A stretch of DNA of 64,000 nucleotides, taken from assembly GCF_003751625.1 (NCBI RefSeq), contig NZ_RJUL01000003.1, positions 124,001-188,000 on the forward strand, in the 5' to 3' direction. The stretch comes from Gallaecimonas pentaromativorans (lineage in GTDB: Bacteria; Pseudomonadota; Gammaproteobacteria; Enterobacterales; Gallaecimonadaceae). The notes beneath the pieces were generated by a model. It saw only the letters and a program-made list of their open reading frames with translations. It did no database searches and was not told the DNA's origin. Position numbers and translations under genes: made by a program. Position 1 is the first letter of the stretch; every line of letters begins with the position of its first letter. Below are positions 1 through 9,493 of this stretch, one piece after another.

Positions 1-1
1 C

Positions 2-733
2 CACTTTGATGTCTGGCGCGACCGCCTGCACCCGGACGACCGCGACCAGGTGCTGGCCGCCTTTCAAAGCCACCTCGATGGCGACAGCCCCTTTTACCAG
101 GTCATGCACCGGATGCTGGGCAAAGACGGCACCGTCACCTGGGTGCTGGACCGGGGCCGAGTGGTGGAGCGGGATGAAAACGGCAAGCCTCTGCGGGTAA
201 TGGGTACCCATATCGACATCACCAAGGAAAAGGAATACGAGCTCAAACTCGCGGAGCTTGCCCATCAAGACCCGCTCACCGGCCTTGCTAACCGCAGCGC
301 CCTGGCCAAGGACTTTGCCAGGCTCAAGGCCGCCGGCCCGCTGTGCCTTGCCTTTATCGACCTTGACGACTTCAAGACGGTGAACGATAACCTCGGCCAC
401 CGCAGCGGCGACGAGCTCTTGATACAACTCACCGAGCGGTTACTGGCCTTGCTGCCAGAAGACGTGTGCCTGGGCCGGATAGGAGGCGATGAGTTTGTGA
501 TGCTGTTGCCCCTGGACGCCGCCAGCCCCGCCCTTGAAACACTGGCCCAGCACTGCATCGACGCCCTGGAGCCACCTTTTGAGCTGGATAACGGCCAGGC
601 GCGGGTTGGCATGTCCATCGGCATCGAAAGGGTGACGGCGGATGACAGCTTCAACGAAGTGATGGTCAGAGCCGATCTGGCCATGTATCAGGTCAAAAAG
701 GCCGGCAAGCACGGCTTTCAGTGCAACCGCTGA
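2..733 (+). CDS. PAS-GGDEF diguanylate cyclase, 3' part
   Basis: The 5' end lies outside the window; the frame is open from base 2. The visible part starts inside a PAS_3-like fold (RLHPDDR, then DGTVTWVLDRGRVV and GTHIDITKEKE), followed by a GGDEF domain (DPLTGLANR, FIDLDDFKTVND, RIGGDEF). It should make cyclic di-GMP from two GTP, with the PAS domain as sensor. The residues before GGDEF read PEDV where an inhibitory RxxD site would be, so product feedback through the I-site is probably absent. There is no EAL domain after it. The membrane or sensory N-terminus cannot be judged. Confidence 0.93.
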   Translation, partial: HFDVWRDRLHPDDRDQVLAAFQSHLDGDSPFYQVMHRMLGKDGTVTWVLDRGRVVERDENGKPLRVMGTHIDITKEKEYELKLAELAHQDPLTGLANRSALAKDFARLKAAGPLCLAFIDLDDFKTVNDNLGHRSGDELLIQLTERLLALLPEDVCLGRIGGDEFVMLLPLDAASPALETLAQHCIDALEPPFELDNGQARVGMSIGIERVTADDSFNEVMVRADLAMYQVKKAGKHGFQCNR

Positions 734-823
734 GGCTGGCGATATCCGCCAAAATGCGGCAACAACCACAACCCCAGATTAAGCGTCGCAAGAAAAACAA
801 AGTAAAAACAAAACATTAACAGC

Positions 824-839
824 TGGCACGGGCATTGCT
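824..839 (+). promoter_or_regulatory. sigma-54 (-24/-12) promoter
   Basis: TGGCACGGGCATTGCT fits the RpoN consensus TGGCACG-N4-TTGCW at every fixed position. It ends 32 bases before the ATG at 872, which leaves room for a start point and the AAGGA ribosome-binding site. The stretch upstream (about 780-820) is A-rich, as expected for a bendable region. No activator site could be identified. RpoN promoters are normally silent without an enhancer-binding activator. Confidence 0.7.
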
Positions 840-871
840 CTGATACCTTCTTTTTGCGAAAAGGACGTCCC

Positions 872-2329
872 ATGAGCCTGCCACTTATCGCCCTCGCTTT
901 AACCCTCACCGCCGAGCCGCCTCTAGAGCTGCGCATGGACCACTTCATTGACAACCTGCGCCAGGACTTTGCGGTGCGCTCAGGCATGGCGGTGGTGATG
1001 GTCAAGGGCGATAAGGTGATATACCGGGGCAACTTCGGCTATGCCGACATTGCCGCCCAAAAGGCGGTGACAGACGACACCCGCTTTTATATCGCCTCCA
1101 TCACCAAACCGCTGTTTACCCTGGCCTGGTTGCAGGCCAAAGGCCCGCAGAGCCTCAACAGCACCCTAGCCGAGCAGTTCCCGGCCATTCCCTTTGCCCC
1201 AGCCATTGAGGCAGATAAAGTCACCGTCAAGGAGTTACTGACCCACAGCGCCGGGCTCAGTGGCGACTTGCTGGAAAACGCCGTAGCCATTACCGGCCTG
1301 CACGACCAGCCCCGGCGCCGCCAGATGCTGAGCCTGCTGACAGTCAACCCGCAGGCGCCCCGTGGCCAGTTCCAGTACACCAACCTGGGTTACGACATTT
1401 TGGGCGAGGCCCTTAGTCCCGACTGGCAGCAGGTGCTCACCGACCAGGTGCTTCGCCCCCTTGGCATGACCCACACCAGCGCCTCGGTACCGGCCGAGGC
1501 GGCCCTGCCCTATTCCTTTTTCAGCGCCCAGCGTTACCAGCCCCTTTACCTGAAAAAGACCCAACAGACCCTGCACCCGGCCGGCGGCGTTTTTGCCACC
1601 AGCGGCGATATGGCCAAGCTGTTGGCGGCAGAACTTAACCAGGGCCGGATTGATGGCCGCCAGGCCCTGCCGGCCGGCATCATCGCCCTGAGCCAAACCC
1701 CGGCGGTCAGCCTTGAGGCAAAAAGAGGCGACTTTGCCCGCACCGCCTACGCCCTTGGCTGGTATGTGGGCCAGTACAAGGGCCATCGCACCTACCACCA
1801 TTTCGGCAGTTTTGACGGCTTTCGCCCACATCTGTCTTTTATGCCCGGCGCCGGGCTTGGCTTGGTTATTCTCGATAACGAGAGCGAGCTTAACGACAAG
1901 CTCACCGACCTTATCGCCGATTACGGCTACGGCCTGATGCTGGGCGAGGCGCACCTCGATGCCCGCCTTGGCCAACGCCAGCAGGCCCTTAAGGCCATGG
2001 TCTTTGGCTACCGGCAAAAGCTGCTGGCAAAGGAAGAGGCTTACCGGCAGCGGCCATATCAGTTCAGCCAAGACCCCAGGCGCTACACCGGCCGCTACCA
2101 CCACCCGCTGGCGGGGGATATCGTCGTTACCGGCTCCCTTGCCAAGGGCTTTCACCTCAGCTGGGGGCCACTGCACTCGGCTGTTACCGCCTATGGCGAG
2201 CGCGACAGTATCAGGGTCAAGCTGCGCCCCACCCACCCCCAGGTGGTTCGATTTGAAGTAGCAGATGGCAAGGTCAACGCCCTTTTGCTGGGCGGTATGC
2301 GCTTTGAAGCGTTGGCGCTTAACGAATGA
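872..2329 (+). CDS. Serine hydrolase, beta-lactamase class C / penicillin-binding-protein-like
   Basis: A 485-residue protein of the AmpC-like serine hydrolase family. The catalytic SxxK motif is SITK (about 76-79), the second motif is YTN (169-171), and HHFGSFDGF may fill the third (HxG/KTG) position. A short hydrophobic N-terminus (MSLPLIALALTLTA) may be a signal peptide. The start at 872 is chosen over the TTG at 854 because AAAAGGA lies just upstream. Family members range from beta-lactamases to esterases and D-amino peptidases, so the substrate is open. The C-terminal ~120 residues resemble the extra beta domain of such hydrolases. Expression probably depends on the RpoN-type promoter at 824-839. 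Confidence 0.85.
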   Translation: MSLPLIALALTLTAEPPLELRMDHFIDNLRQDFAVRSGMAVVMVKGDKVIYRGNFGYADIAAQKAVTDDTRFYIASITKPLFTLAWLQAKGPQSLNSTLAEQFPAIPFAPAIEADKVTVKELLTHSAGLSGDLLENAVAITGLHDQPRRRQMLSLLTVNPQAPRGQFQYTNLGYDILGEALSPDWQQVLTDQVLRPLGMTHTSASVPAEAALPYSFFSAQRYQPLYLKKTQQTLHPAGGVFATSGDMAKLLAAELNQGRIDGRQALPAGIIALSQTPAVSLEAKRGDFARTAYALGWYVGQYKGHRTYHHFGSFDGFRPHLSFMPGAGLGLVILDNESELNDKLTDLIADYGYGLMLGEAHLDARLGQRQQALKAMVFGYRQKLLAKEEAYRQRPYQFSQDPRRYTGRYHHPLAGDIVVTGSLAKGFHLSWGPLHSAVTAYGERDSIRVKLRPTHPQVVRFEVADGKVNALLLGGMRFEALALNE

Positions 2330-2442
2330 GCCCCGGTTTGCCCCCGCTCAAAGCCGGTATGGCGCAATGCCAAGGCGTAAGTAGGCGGTAAGTCTCGCCA
2401 CCCCAAGATAGGTGCATCAACGCCAACAACAGGATTGTCTCA

Positions 2443-3003
2443 ATGCACCGCTCTTACCTATCCGGCATGACTGCCGGGTTATCGCTGTTGACCCTCGGTT
2501 TTATCCAAATGGCCGCTGCCACGCCAAGCACGACGCAAGAGGCAGCAGAGTCTCATTGGAGGCTTGGGATAGGCGCCTCGAGCAAACAAAAGGCCTACAA
2601 GGACATCGACCGTAAAAACAGGGTGTTGCCACTGGTTAGCTATGAAAACCGCTATATCCAATTGCAAGGCCCAGAACTCGCCATCAAACTGCCGAAACCA
2701 GGGCCAGAGGGCAACAGCCTACTCAAAAACTTGCTGGAAAATGCCATCGAACATGCCCCGCCCCACTCCCAGGTGCAGGTCGCTCTTTTACCACACGAAC
2801 TTAGCGTGCGTGATTGGGGAGCAGGGGTAGATGAAAGCCAATTGCCGCACCTTTTCGAGCGCTTCTGGCGAGGCGCCCATCGCCGTGACCGCGGCGCTGG
2901 CCTTGGCCTTGCCATTTGCCAGGAGATAGCCCTCGCCCACGGTTGGCACCTAGCGGCATCCTGCCAAGAGCCGGGGCTGCTAATAACGTTAACCGTCGCC
3001 TAA
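2443..3003 (+). CDS. Chimeric ORF: MipA/OmpV-like N-terminus joined to histidine kinase C-terminus
   Basis: An intact 186-residue frame made of two unrelated parts. Residues 1-26 look like a signal peptide, and about 30-82 (WRLGIGASSKQKAYKDIDRK, then LPLVSYENRYIQLQGPELAI) resemble the start of MipA/OmpV outer-membrane proteins. From about residue 88 it is the HATPase_c end of a sensor kinase: N box NLLENAIEHAP, G1 box DWGAGVD, F box FERFW, G2 box GAGLGLAI. The HisKA dimerisation helix with its phospho-histidine is missing. The likely origin is an in-frame deletion between neighbouring mipA and kinase genes. It may be a remnant rather than a working gene; a periplasmic ATPase fold would have no ATP. 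Confidence 0.7.
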   Translation: MHRSYLSGMTAGLSLLTLGFIQMAAATPSTTQEAAESHWRLGIGASSKQKAYKDIDRKNRVLPLVSYENRYIQLQGPELAIKLPKPGPEGNSLLKNLLENAIEHAPPHSQVQVALLPHELSVRDWGAGVDESQLPHLFERFWRGAHRRDRGAGLGLAICQEIALAHGWHLAASCQEPGLLITLTVA

Positions 3004-3022
3004 GCGGTTAGAGAAAAGCACC

Positions 3023-3973
3023 TCACAAGCAGCCCAAGCCCCGCAGGCTTTCCTCGACCGCCTGGTGCAGCGGCGTGTGCGGCTCAGCGCCCAACAGCGC
3101 TTGCAGCTGGCTGTTATCCAGGCGCACCGGTTGCTGCCACAGGTAACGCATTTCATTGAGTTCGCGCAGCGTTTCGTTAAAGAGCCCCAGCGCTGGTACC
3201 CATGCCCAGGGAAAACCCGTCATCTTTGGCGCTTTGCCGGTGTAACGGCGCGCCACATCGGCAATGGCATTGGCCATCTGCTTACCATCGCTATCCCAAT
3301 GCCCTTCAAAATGCAGGTTGGAAAAAGCAGGCAGCTGCTGGCGCTTTACCAGTACCTCAACCATGGCTTTAGCCAGATCAGGCAGATAGGCCCATTGATG
3401 GCCGCAGCTACCGGGGTTGACCACCCGGGTCACCGCTTTGCCGGGGCGCACCCATTGGGCAAACCAGTTATTGCCTGCTCGCGGGCCGAAAAAGTCTCCT
3501 GCCCGCACCACAATGGCCTGCCCGCCTTCATCGGCAAAGGCTCGGAGCCTCTGTTCCATTGCCACCCGGATAACCCCTTTGCGGGTAAGTGGCTGCTGAG
3601 GCGCCGCTTCATCGATCAATGGAAAGCTGTCCGGCCCGTAGTTATAAAGTGTGCCGGGTAGTAACACCGTCGCCTTCTGAGCCTTGGCCGCCGCCAGGGT
3701 GTGCTCAAGCATTGGCAGGGCCAGGCCCGCCCAGTTTTTATAGCCCGGCGGATTCACGGCATGCACTATCACCTCGCAGCCCTTGGCGGCCTTGGCAACC
3801 GCGCTGGCATCCATGGCATCGCCCAGTAACCAATGCACGGCAGGGTGCTCGCCAACCACTTGCCGCCGGGCCAAAGCGCTGACCTGCCAACCGGTATCAG
3901 CCAAGTGACGCGCCACTTCACCGCCAATACCGCCAGTCGCTCCCAGCACCAACACCTTGCTATTGCTCATCAT
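3023..3973 (-). CDS. NAD(P)-dependent epimerase/dehydratase family protein
   Basis: A 316-residue extended short-chain dehydrogenase-like protein. The Rossmann motif LGATGGIGG sits at about residues 10-18. The middle fits the atypical SDR subgroup, which often lacks the full YxxxK pair: a usual YxxxK is not obvious, although a Tyr occurs in TLYNYGPD. The sequence resembles NAD-dependent epimerases annotated as YeeZ/YbjT-like. It is transcribed divergently from the LysR regulator at 4065, the usual arrangement for a regulator and its target. Substrate unknown. The adjacent ATG at 3970 is an alternative start. Confidence 0.82.
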   Translation of the reverse strand: MMSNSKVLVLGATGGIGGEVARHLADTGWQVSALARRQVVGEHPAVHWLLGDAMDASAVAKAAKGCEVIVHAVNPPGYKNWAGLALPMLEHTLAAAKAQKATVLLPGTLYNYGPDSFPLIDEAAPQQPLTRKGVIRVAMEQRLRAFADEGGQAIVVRAGDFFGPRAGNNWFAQWVRPGKAVTRVVNPGSCGHQWAYLPDLAKAMVEVLVKRQQLPAFSNLHFEGHWDSDGKQMANAIADVARRYTGKAPKMTGFPWAWVPALGLFNETLRELNEMRYLWQQPVRLDNSQLQALLGAEPHTPLHQAVEESLRGLGCL

Positions 3974-4064
3974 TTTTCTCTCATCAATACGTTCAGCACT
4001 AGGCTAACGCCCGGACTGAACAAACAAAATTGACGAAAACAAATGAGCAGCCATACATTAATGC

Positions 4065-4964
4065 ATGGATGAAAATATCAGCTGGGAACGGTATCGCTCC
4101 TTTTTGGCGGTGATGCAGCATGGGTCACTTTCAGCCGCGGCCCGTGCATTGGGTAGCACCCAGCCTACCCTCGGCCGCCATGTGGCCGCCCTCGAAAAAC
4201 AGTTGGGTCTGGTGCTGTTCACCCGTACCCAAGGCGGCTTGGTGGCCAGCAAAGAAGCGGCCGCTTTACTGCCTTACGCCAAGCAAATGGCCAGCACAGC
4301 GGCCGCTCTTAATCGCCTGGCAAGCAGTCAAGGTAAGGTGGTGCAGGGAGTGGTGCGTGTTACCGCCAGTGACATTATCGGGGTGGAATGGCTGCCGCCG
4401 GTGTTAAGCCGCCTTAATGCACAGCACCCCCGCCTACAGATTGAATTGGACCTTTCCGATCACCCCCAGGATCTGCTGCACCGGGAGGCCGACATTGCCG
4501 TGCGCATGTTTCGCCCCACCCAGACACAACTGATCGCCCGCAAGGTCGGCAACATTCCTCTTGGCCTTTACGCCAGCCCCCACTATGTGGCCAGGCGCGG
4601 CAAGCCATCGCGAATACAGGACTTGGCGCAGCACGCTCTGGTGGGATTCGACCAAACCACCGGTTTTATCCGCCAAGCGGGTAAAAAACTGGCCGTCACC
4701 AGCTATGACCGCGCACGCTTTGCCCTTGCCTGCGACTCCAACGTGGCACAAATGGCGATGATCAAAGCCGGCCTCGGCATTGGCTTTTGCCAGGCTCCCC
4801 TCGCCGAGCGATATCATTTGGAGCCGGTACTGGCAGAGCAAATGGGCCTTGCACTGGACATCTGGGTAGTGATGCACGAGGACCTCAAATCCAGCAAAGG
4901 CTGCCGCGCCGTGTTTGACGCCCTGGCAGAGGGGCTTGCCGAACCTGGCGATTATTCCTTGTAG
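4065..4964 (+). CDS. LysR-family transcriptional regulator
   Basis: A 299-residue LysR regulator. The N-terminal winged helix-turn-helix is clear (FLAVMQHGSLSAAARALG, then STQPTLGRHVAALEKQLG), followed by a periplasmic-binding-protein-like effector domain from about residue 90. It is divergent from the epimerase gene at 3973 with about 90 bases between them, so it probably controls that gene and itself. Its end overlaps the convergent thioesterase gene by 13 bases. The inducer is unknown. Confidence 0.93.
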   Translation: MDENISWERYRSFLAVMQHGSLSAAARALGSTQPTLGRHVAALEKQLGLVLFTRTQGGLVASKEAAALLPYAKQMASTAAALNRLASSQGKVVQGVVRVTASDIIGVEWLPPVLSRLNAQHPRLQIELDLSDHPQDLLHREADIAVRMFRPTQTQLIARKVGNIPLGLYASPHYVARRGKPSRIQDLAQHALVGFDQTTGFIRQAGKKLAVTSYDRARFALACDSNVAQMAMIKAGLGIGFCQAPLAERYHLEPVLAEQMGLALDIWVVMHEDLKSSKGCRAVFDALAEGLAEPGDYSL

Positions 4965-5785
4965 TAAACCACCTGGTTGGTAGTAACCAGCAGCTCGCCA
5001 TCGCTGCTCCAAAGCTCGGCGCTCTGGTCGAAATAACCGTTGTAAAAACGGTGGGCACGGGCTTCACCCAGCAGGTATTGCTCGCCCTGGCGGGCAAGGG
5101 TGTTGGCGTCGGCGTGAAAGATAATGTTCATGGACACGGTACCGATCAGGGCCGGGCCCTGGCGGCGCACGAAAAGCCGTGGAAAGAAGATGTCGCTCAG
5201 GGCGGCCAGGGCCGGAAAATCCAGCGGTCGTGGCGGGTTGTCCCTGGCCCAGAGCAGGGTGTCGGAGCAATGGGGCAGCCGCGCTTCGGCCTGGGGCATA
5301 GGCGCGATACCGCCGCGCACCAGGCGCAGATCGTAATTGGCAAAAAAACCAGGCAGCCCCGGCACCTTGGGCATGGCCGGCACCGACTCACTACGCGGCG
5401 CGCCGGGGTAAGGCGTTTGTGGCGCCGACCAGGTTTCGCGGCGCGTGGCAAAGACGGCGGTGGCGGTCAGGGCTACCTGGCCCTGCTGGCTCAGCTCCAC
5501 GTACCAATGCTGGGTTGAACGGTTGGTGCGCACCGCCTTGGCATCCACCGTAAAGTCGCCGTCGGCCACCGGGGCCAGGAAGTTTACCGTCAGCGCTACC
5601 GGTTCGCCCTGGCACTGTGGGTGCTGCAGCACCGCCTTTAGCATCACACCAGCCAGCACGCCGCCAAAGGGGCCGACCATGTTGGCATAAGGCGCGGTGG
5701 TTTGGCCCTGGTAATGGCCGTTACTGCCGGTAAGGCGGATGGCGTTATCAAAAGGGTGGCTGAGGGGGCTTGCGGAACTGTCCAT
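4952..5785 (-). CDS. Acyl-CoA thioesterase family protein (double hotdog, TesB-like)
   Basis: About 277 residues. The phrase TTAPYANMVGPFGGVLAGVM and the second-half phrases LFVRRQGPALIGTVSMNIIF and FDQSAELWSSDGELL fit the double-hotdog (4HBT_3) thioesterase fold, which hydrolyses acyl-CoA esters in the cytoplasm. The start MDSSAS at 5785 is preferred to the ATG at 5845, because a promoter-like TTGACT-17-TCAATA and a palindrome lie between them. It is monocistronic and overlaps the LysR gene tail-to-tail. Chain-length preference cannot be read. Confidence 0.8.
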   Translation of the reverse strand: MDSSASPLSHPFDNAIRLTGSNGHYQGQTTAPYANMVGPFGGVLAGVMLKAVLQHPQCQGEPVALTVNFLAPVADGDFTVDAKAVRTNRSTQHWYVELSQQGQVALTATAVFATRRETWSAPQTPYPGAPRSESVPAMPKVPGLPGFFANYDLRLVRGGIAPMPQAEARLPHCSDTLLWARDNPPRPLDFPALAALSDIFFPRLFVRRQGPALIGTVSMNIIFHADANTLARQGEQYLLGEARAHRFYNGYFDQSAELWSSDGELLVTTNQVVYYKE

Positions 5786-5827
5786 GATGGCCTCGGTGAA
5801 GGTTCTAAAACTACCGTATTGATAGTC

Positions 5828-5842
5828 ACTCATCCGATGAGT
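5828..5842. promoter_or_regulatory. Palindromic operator candidate for the thioesterase gene
   Basis: ACTCAT-CCG-ATGAGT is a perfect 6-base inverted repeat. On the minus strand it sits inside the spacer of a possible promoter (TTGACT, 17 bases, TCAATA). A dimeric repressor bound here would cover the promoter. The regulator is unknown. Confidence 0.4.
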
Positions 5843-5874
5843 CAAGTCAAACCAGGTAGAGGAATAGCGGACAC

Positions 5875-5901
5875 AAAAAAGGGGCCATCAAGGCCCCTTT
5901 T
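5875..5901 (-). terminator. Rho-independent terminator of the aldehyde oxidoreductase operon
   Basis: GGGGCC-ATCAA-GGCCCC flanked by A6 and T4 on the plus strand. It lies 13 bases beyond the stop of the cytochrome gene read on the minus strand, where the tail is TTTTTT. Confidence 0.8.
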
Positions 5902-5914
5902 CATTTGTTGGCGT

Positions 5915-7231
5915 TTAAGGCTGCTGACGGGCTTTTTTCACTTGTTCGGCCGTGACCTTGCCTTGCTGGTCACCAAAATGGGACAGCACGTAGTTGGAGA
6001 TGGCGGCGATGTCCTTGTCGGAGTAAATCGCGCCAAAGCCCGGCATGAACTGGGTCGCGCCGCCCACTTTGAGCTGGGTACCGTTGAGGATCACCTGCAC
6101 CAGGGCGTTGCCTTCGGGGTCGTTCACCGCATGGCTGCCTTTAAGGGAAGCGTATTGTGTCTGACGACCGGCACCGTCCCACTGGTGGCAACCGGCGCAG
6201 TCCCCTTCAAACAACAGCTTGCCACGGTTGTCGGCGGCCATGGCGGCGTTGGCCGGCAGCACGGCGGTGGCGCCTTTGAGAGTGGCCGGGTCCAGGTTTA
6301 CCTCGCCGCTGCCTTCACTGGTGCGCGGTGACACGCTGCGAAGGTAGGTGACCAGGGCATGGATGTCGCTCTGGGTCAGGTACTGGAGGCTGTGCTCTAC
6401 CACTTCGGCCATGGGGCCAGCGGCGGAGCTGCGGCCTGGGGCATGGCCACGGGACAGATAACCGGTCAGTTGGGCGTCGGTCCAATCGCCTAGGCCGTAA
6501 GCGTCGTCTGAGGTGGTGTTGTACGCCTTCCAGCCTTCAATCTCGGCGCCGGCCAGGTAGTCATGAGACTTGGTGGCAAAGCCGATATTGCGCGGGGTGT
6601 GGCACTCGCCGCAGTGGCCAAGGGCCCCGGCCAGATAGGCGCCTCGGTTCCAGTCTTCGCTCTTGGCCGCATCGGGCTGATAGCGCTTGGCATCGAGGAA
6701 CACTGCGTTCCAAAACGCCATGCCCCAGCGCTGATTGAAGGGGAACGACAGGGTATTGGCAGGGGTAGCTTGCTTAACCGGCTCCAGGGTCATCAGGTAC
6801 TTTTTGATGTCCAGCACGTCCTGGCGGCTCATTTGCACATAGGAGGTGTAGGGCATGGCCGGGTACAGACGGCCGTGAGAGCCGACCCCTTCGCGCACAG
6901 CGGCCACAAAGGCGTCGTCGCTCCAGTTACCGATGCCGGTTTCCTTGTCCGGGGTCAGGTTGGTGGCGTAGATGGTGCCAAAGGGCAGCGCAAAAGCGCG
7001 GCCTCCGGCGTAGGGCTTACCGCCGTCACGGGCGGTGTGGCAGGCCACGCAATCGGCGGCCTTGGCTAAGTACTCGCCGTGGCTCATGGCGCCGTTAAGG
7101 TCGGCTGGTACGCCGGCAACCGGCGGCACGGGGTCGGCGCCACGCGGGGCAAAGTGGCCGTAGGCCAACAGCCCGCCAGCCACGACCACCACCATCAATA
7201 CCGCGCTACCCAGCAGTTTTTTCCATTTCAT
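5915..7231 (-). CDS. Three-heme cytochrome c subunit of an alcohol/aldehyde dehydrogenase
   Basis: A 438-residue protein with one N-terminal membrane segment or signal (about 6-26) and three CxxCH heme sites: CVACH (61-65), CGECH (207-211) and CAGCH (345-349). Three-domain cytochromes of this size (AdhB type) pass electrons from periplasmic dehydrogenases to quinone or oxidases. It is the last gene of an operon after the molybdenum subunit, 18 bases downstream. It is the likely electron acceptor for that enzyme. Confidence 0.92.
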   Translation of the reverse strand: MKWKKLLGSAVLMVVVVAGGLLAYGHFAPRGADPVPPVAGVPADLNGAMSHGEYLAKAADCVACHTARDGGKPYAGGRAFALPFGTIYATNLTPDKETGIGNWSDDAFVAAVREGVGSHGRLYPAMPYTSYVQMSRQDVLDIKKYLMTLEPVKQATPANTLSFPFNQRWGMAFWNAVFLDAKRYQPDAAKSEDWNRGAYLAGALGHCGECHTPRNIGFATKSHDYLAGAEIEGWKAYNTTSDDAYGLGDWTDAQLTGYLSRGHAPGRSSAAGPMAEVVEHSLQYLTQSDIHALVTYLRSVSPRTSEGSGEVNLDPATLKGATAVLPANAAMAADNRGKLLFEGDCAGCHQWDGAGRQTQYASLKGSHAVNDPEGNALVQVILNGTQLKVGGATQFMPGFGAIYSDKDIAAISNYVLSHFGDQQGKVTAEQVKKARQQP

Positions 7232-7249
7232 TGTCAGCTCCTGGGCCTG

Positions 7250-9493
7250 TTAAAGGTCGACTTCGTTGCCAAGGGGCAACTTGCGTGGGTATTTGCCGGT
7301 TAAGGACGCCAGGGCGTTGATCACCGCCGGCACCAGAGGCGGCACGCCGGGCTCGCCGATACCGGTGGGGTGCTCGGTAGAGGGCACGGCGTACACTTCC
7401 ACCGCCGGCATGGCGTTGATGCGCAGCACCGGGTAGGTGTTGAAGTTGCCCTGCACGATGCGGCCTTTGTCCAAGGTGATCTCTTGGCGCAGGAACGACA
7501 GCGCAAAACCAATGCCCCCTTCAACCTGGCTTTCGAGGATGCCCGGGTTAATAACCTGGCCGCAGTCCACGGCGCAGTACACCTTGTCGACGCTGTAGGA
7601 GCCGTCGGCTTTGAGGGTGACTTCCGCTACCTGGGCCACGATGGTGTTGAACGACTCGCGGATGGCAATGCCGCGGCTACGGCGGTCACCGTTGATGCCG
7701 CTTGCAAGCGGTTTGTCCCACCCGGATTTTTGCGCCACCAAGTCCAGCACCGCCAGCATCTTGGGATGCTCCTTGAGCAAGGCGCGGCGGAACTGATAAG
7801 GGTCTTTACCGGCCTTGCGGGCCGCCTCGTCAATCAAGGTTTCCCCCACCACCCCGGTGTGGGTATGGCCCACCGAGCGCATCCATTGCACCGGCAGTTT
7901 GGTGCCGGGAATGTGCTGCTCCACCAGCAGGTTGGGCACGGCATAGGGCAGATCGTTGGCCCCTTCCACCAGGTTGTCGTCCACCTTGGTGGTGGGCAGG
8001 CCAAAAAAGCTGTCTCCCACCACGCGCCAGCGCCAGCTCACCAGGTTGCCGTCTTTGTCCAGCACCAGGCGGGTGTCGTGTACTGTCATCGGCCGGTATT
8101 GCAGGGCGCGCATGTCGTCTTCGCGCATCCACACCAGCTTGATGGGGGCCATGATGTTCTGTTGCTGGGCCACCTTGACGATACGGGCGCCTTCAATCAC
8201 GTAGTCGCAGCGCGGGTTGGCGCGGCGGCCAAAGCTGCCACCGGCATAGAGCTGGGTGATGCTCACCTTGTCCAGCGCCAGCCCAAGCTCTTTGGCCACG
8301 GCGGCGCGATCGGCGGTGTGCCACTGCTCGCCGTTCCACACATGACAGCTGTCACCGTCCTTGTGAATGAGTACGTTCATGGGCTCCATGGGGGCGTGGG
8401 CAAGATAAGGCAGCTCGAATACCGCAGCGATTTCCCGGCCGCCGGCCGGCACCGCATCGGGCTGGGTGCCGCGCTCCACCACCTTGGTGCCGGTGGTGGC
8501 GCCCAGTTTTTTAAAGTCGCTAAAGAGGGCCTCGGAGCTGACCGGCGCCTTGGTATCTTCTACCCAGGTGATCTCCAGGGCGTCGCGGCCCTGCTTGGCT
8601 ATCCAGGTGTTTTTGGCCAGTACCGCCACGCCGCCCTGGATGATGTCGTCGCCGGGAATTTCCAGCACCGCCTCAACACCGGCGATGGCCTTGGCCTTGC
8701 TGGCATCGACCTTCCCTACCTTGGCAAAGAGTGTCGGGGGGTGGGCGATGACCGCCACCAGCATGCCGGGGACTTTGATGTCCTGGGTGTAGATGGCGCT
8801 GCCATTGACCTTGGCGGGGATATCCACCCGAGCCATGCTGTCGCGCTTGCCGATTTTGGTAAAGGCGGCGCTGTCTTTGAGTTTGACGCTGGCCTCATCG
8901 GGCAGCGGCAAGGTGCTGGCCAGGGCTACAAAATCGCCATAACCGGCGCTTTTGCCAGAGCCGGCGTGGCTTATCACCCCGTCTTTCACGCTGAGGCTGG
9001 CGACATCCACCTTCCAGGTTTTGGCGGCCGCTTGCAGCAGCATCAGCCGGGCCGAGGCGGCCGCTTTACGCATGGTGTCCCAGGCGCCGCGCATGGCGGT
9101 GCTGCCGCCGGTGCCTTGCACAACAAAGCCGATGGCGGCCAGAACCGGGTTGGCATAATCCTTCACGTCGGCCGGCGCCGCTTCCACTTTCAGTTGGTCC
9201 GGGCGGATATCCAGCTCTTCGGCGGCCAGGGTGGCAATACCGGTGAAGGTGCCCTGGCCCATTTCCAGGTAGCTGGAGATAACAGTCACCAGGCCATCTT
9301 TACCGACCCGGATAAAGGCGTTGGGCACAAAACCCAAGGGGCTATCTTGCTCGGCGGCCAACGCCACCGGGCCTTTGAAACTGACCGCCAGGGTCAGGGC
9401 GCCAAGCCCTGCCAGGAACTGGCGGCGAGAGACGCTAAAGCTGGCAGCGCCCTCGGCAGGGGTTTCCATCAGATGGTCTTTTTTGATGCTCAT
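7250..9493 (-). CDS. Molybdopterin-binding subunit of a periplasmic aldehyde/xanthine-type oxidoreductase
   Basis: A 747-residue large subunit of the xanthine oxidase family (IorB/isoquinoline 1-oxidoreductase or aldehyde dehydrogenase type). A twin-arginine signal, [12 protein letters not shown], lies at about residues 22-33, so the folded enzyme with its cofactor should be exported to the periplasm. Family landmarks include [36 protein letters not shown] and the end [16 protein letters not shown], where GEPG holds the catalytic Glu. Its start overlaps the 2Fe-2S subunit stop by 4 bases (ATGA), so the two are translationally coupled. No XdhC-like maturation gene is next to it. The substrate is probably an aldehyde or N-heterocycle. 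Confidence 0.9.
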   Translation of the reverse strand: MSIKKDHLMETPAEGAASFSVSRRQFLAGLGALTLAVSFKGPVALAAEQDSPLGFVPNAFIRVGKDGLVTVISSYLEMGQGTFTGIATLAAEELDIRPDQLKVEAAPADVKDYANPVLAAIGFVVQGTGGSTAMRGAWDTMRKAAASARLMLLQAAAKTWKVDVASLSVKDGVISHAGSGKSAGYGDFVALASTLPLPDEASVKLKDSAAFTKIGKRDSMARVDIPAKVNGSAIYTQDIKVPGMLVAVIAHPPTLFAKVGKVDASKAKAIAGVEAVLEIPGDDIIQGGVAVLAKNTWIAKQGRDALEITWVEDTKAPVSSEALFSDFKKLGATTGTKVVERGTQPDAVPAGGREIAAVFELPYLAHAPMEPMNVLIHKDGDSCHVWNGEQWHTADRAAVAKELGLALDKVSITQLYAGGSFGRRANPRCDYVIEGARIVKVAQQQNIMAPIKLVWMREDDMRALQYRPMTVHDTRLVLDKDGNLVSWRWRVVGDSFFGLPTTKVDDNLVEGANDLPYAVPNLLVEQHIPGTKLPVQWMRSVGHTHTGVVGETLIDEAARKAGKDPYQFRRALLKEHPKMLAVLDLVAQKSGWDKPLASGINGDRRSRGIAIRESFNTIVAQVAEVTLKADGSYSVDKVYCAVDCGQVINPGILESQVEGGIGFALSFLRQEITLDKGRIVQGNFNTYPVLRINAMPAVEVYAVPSTEHPTGIGEPGVPPLVPAVINALASLTGKYPRKLPLGNEVDL

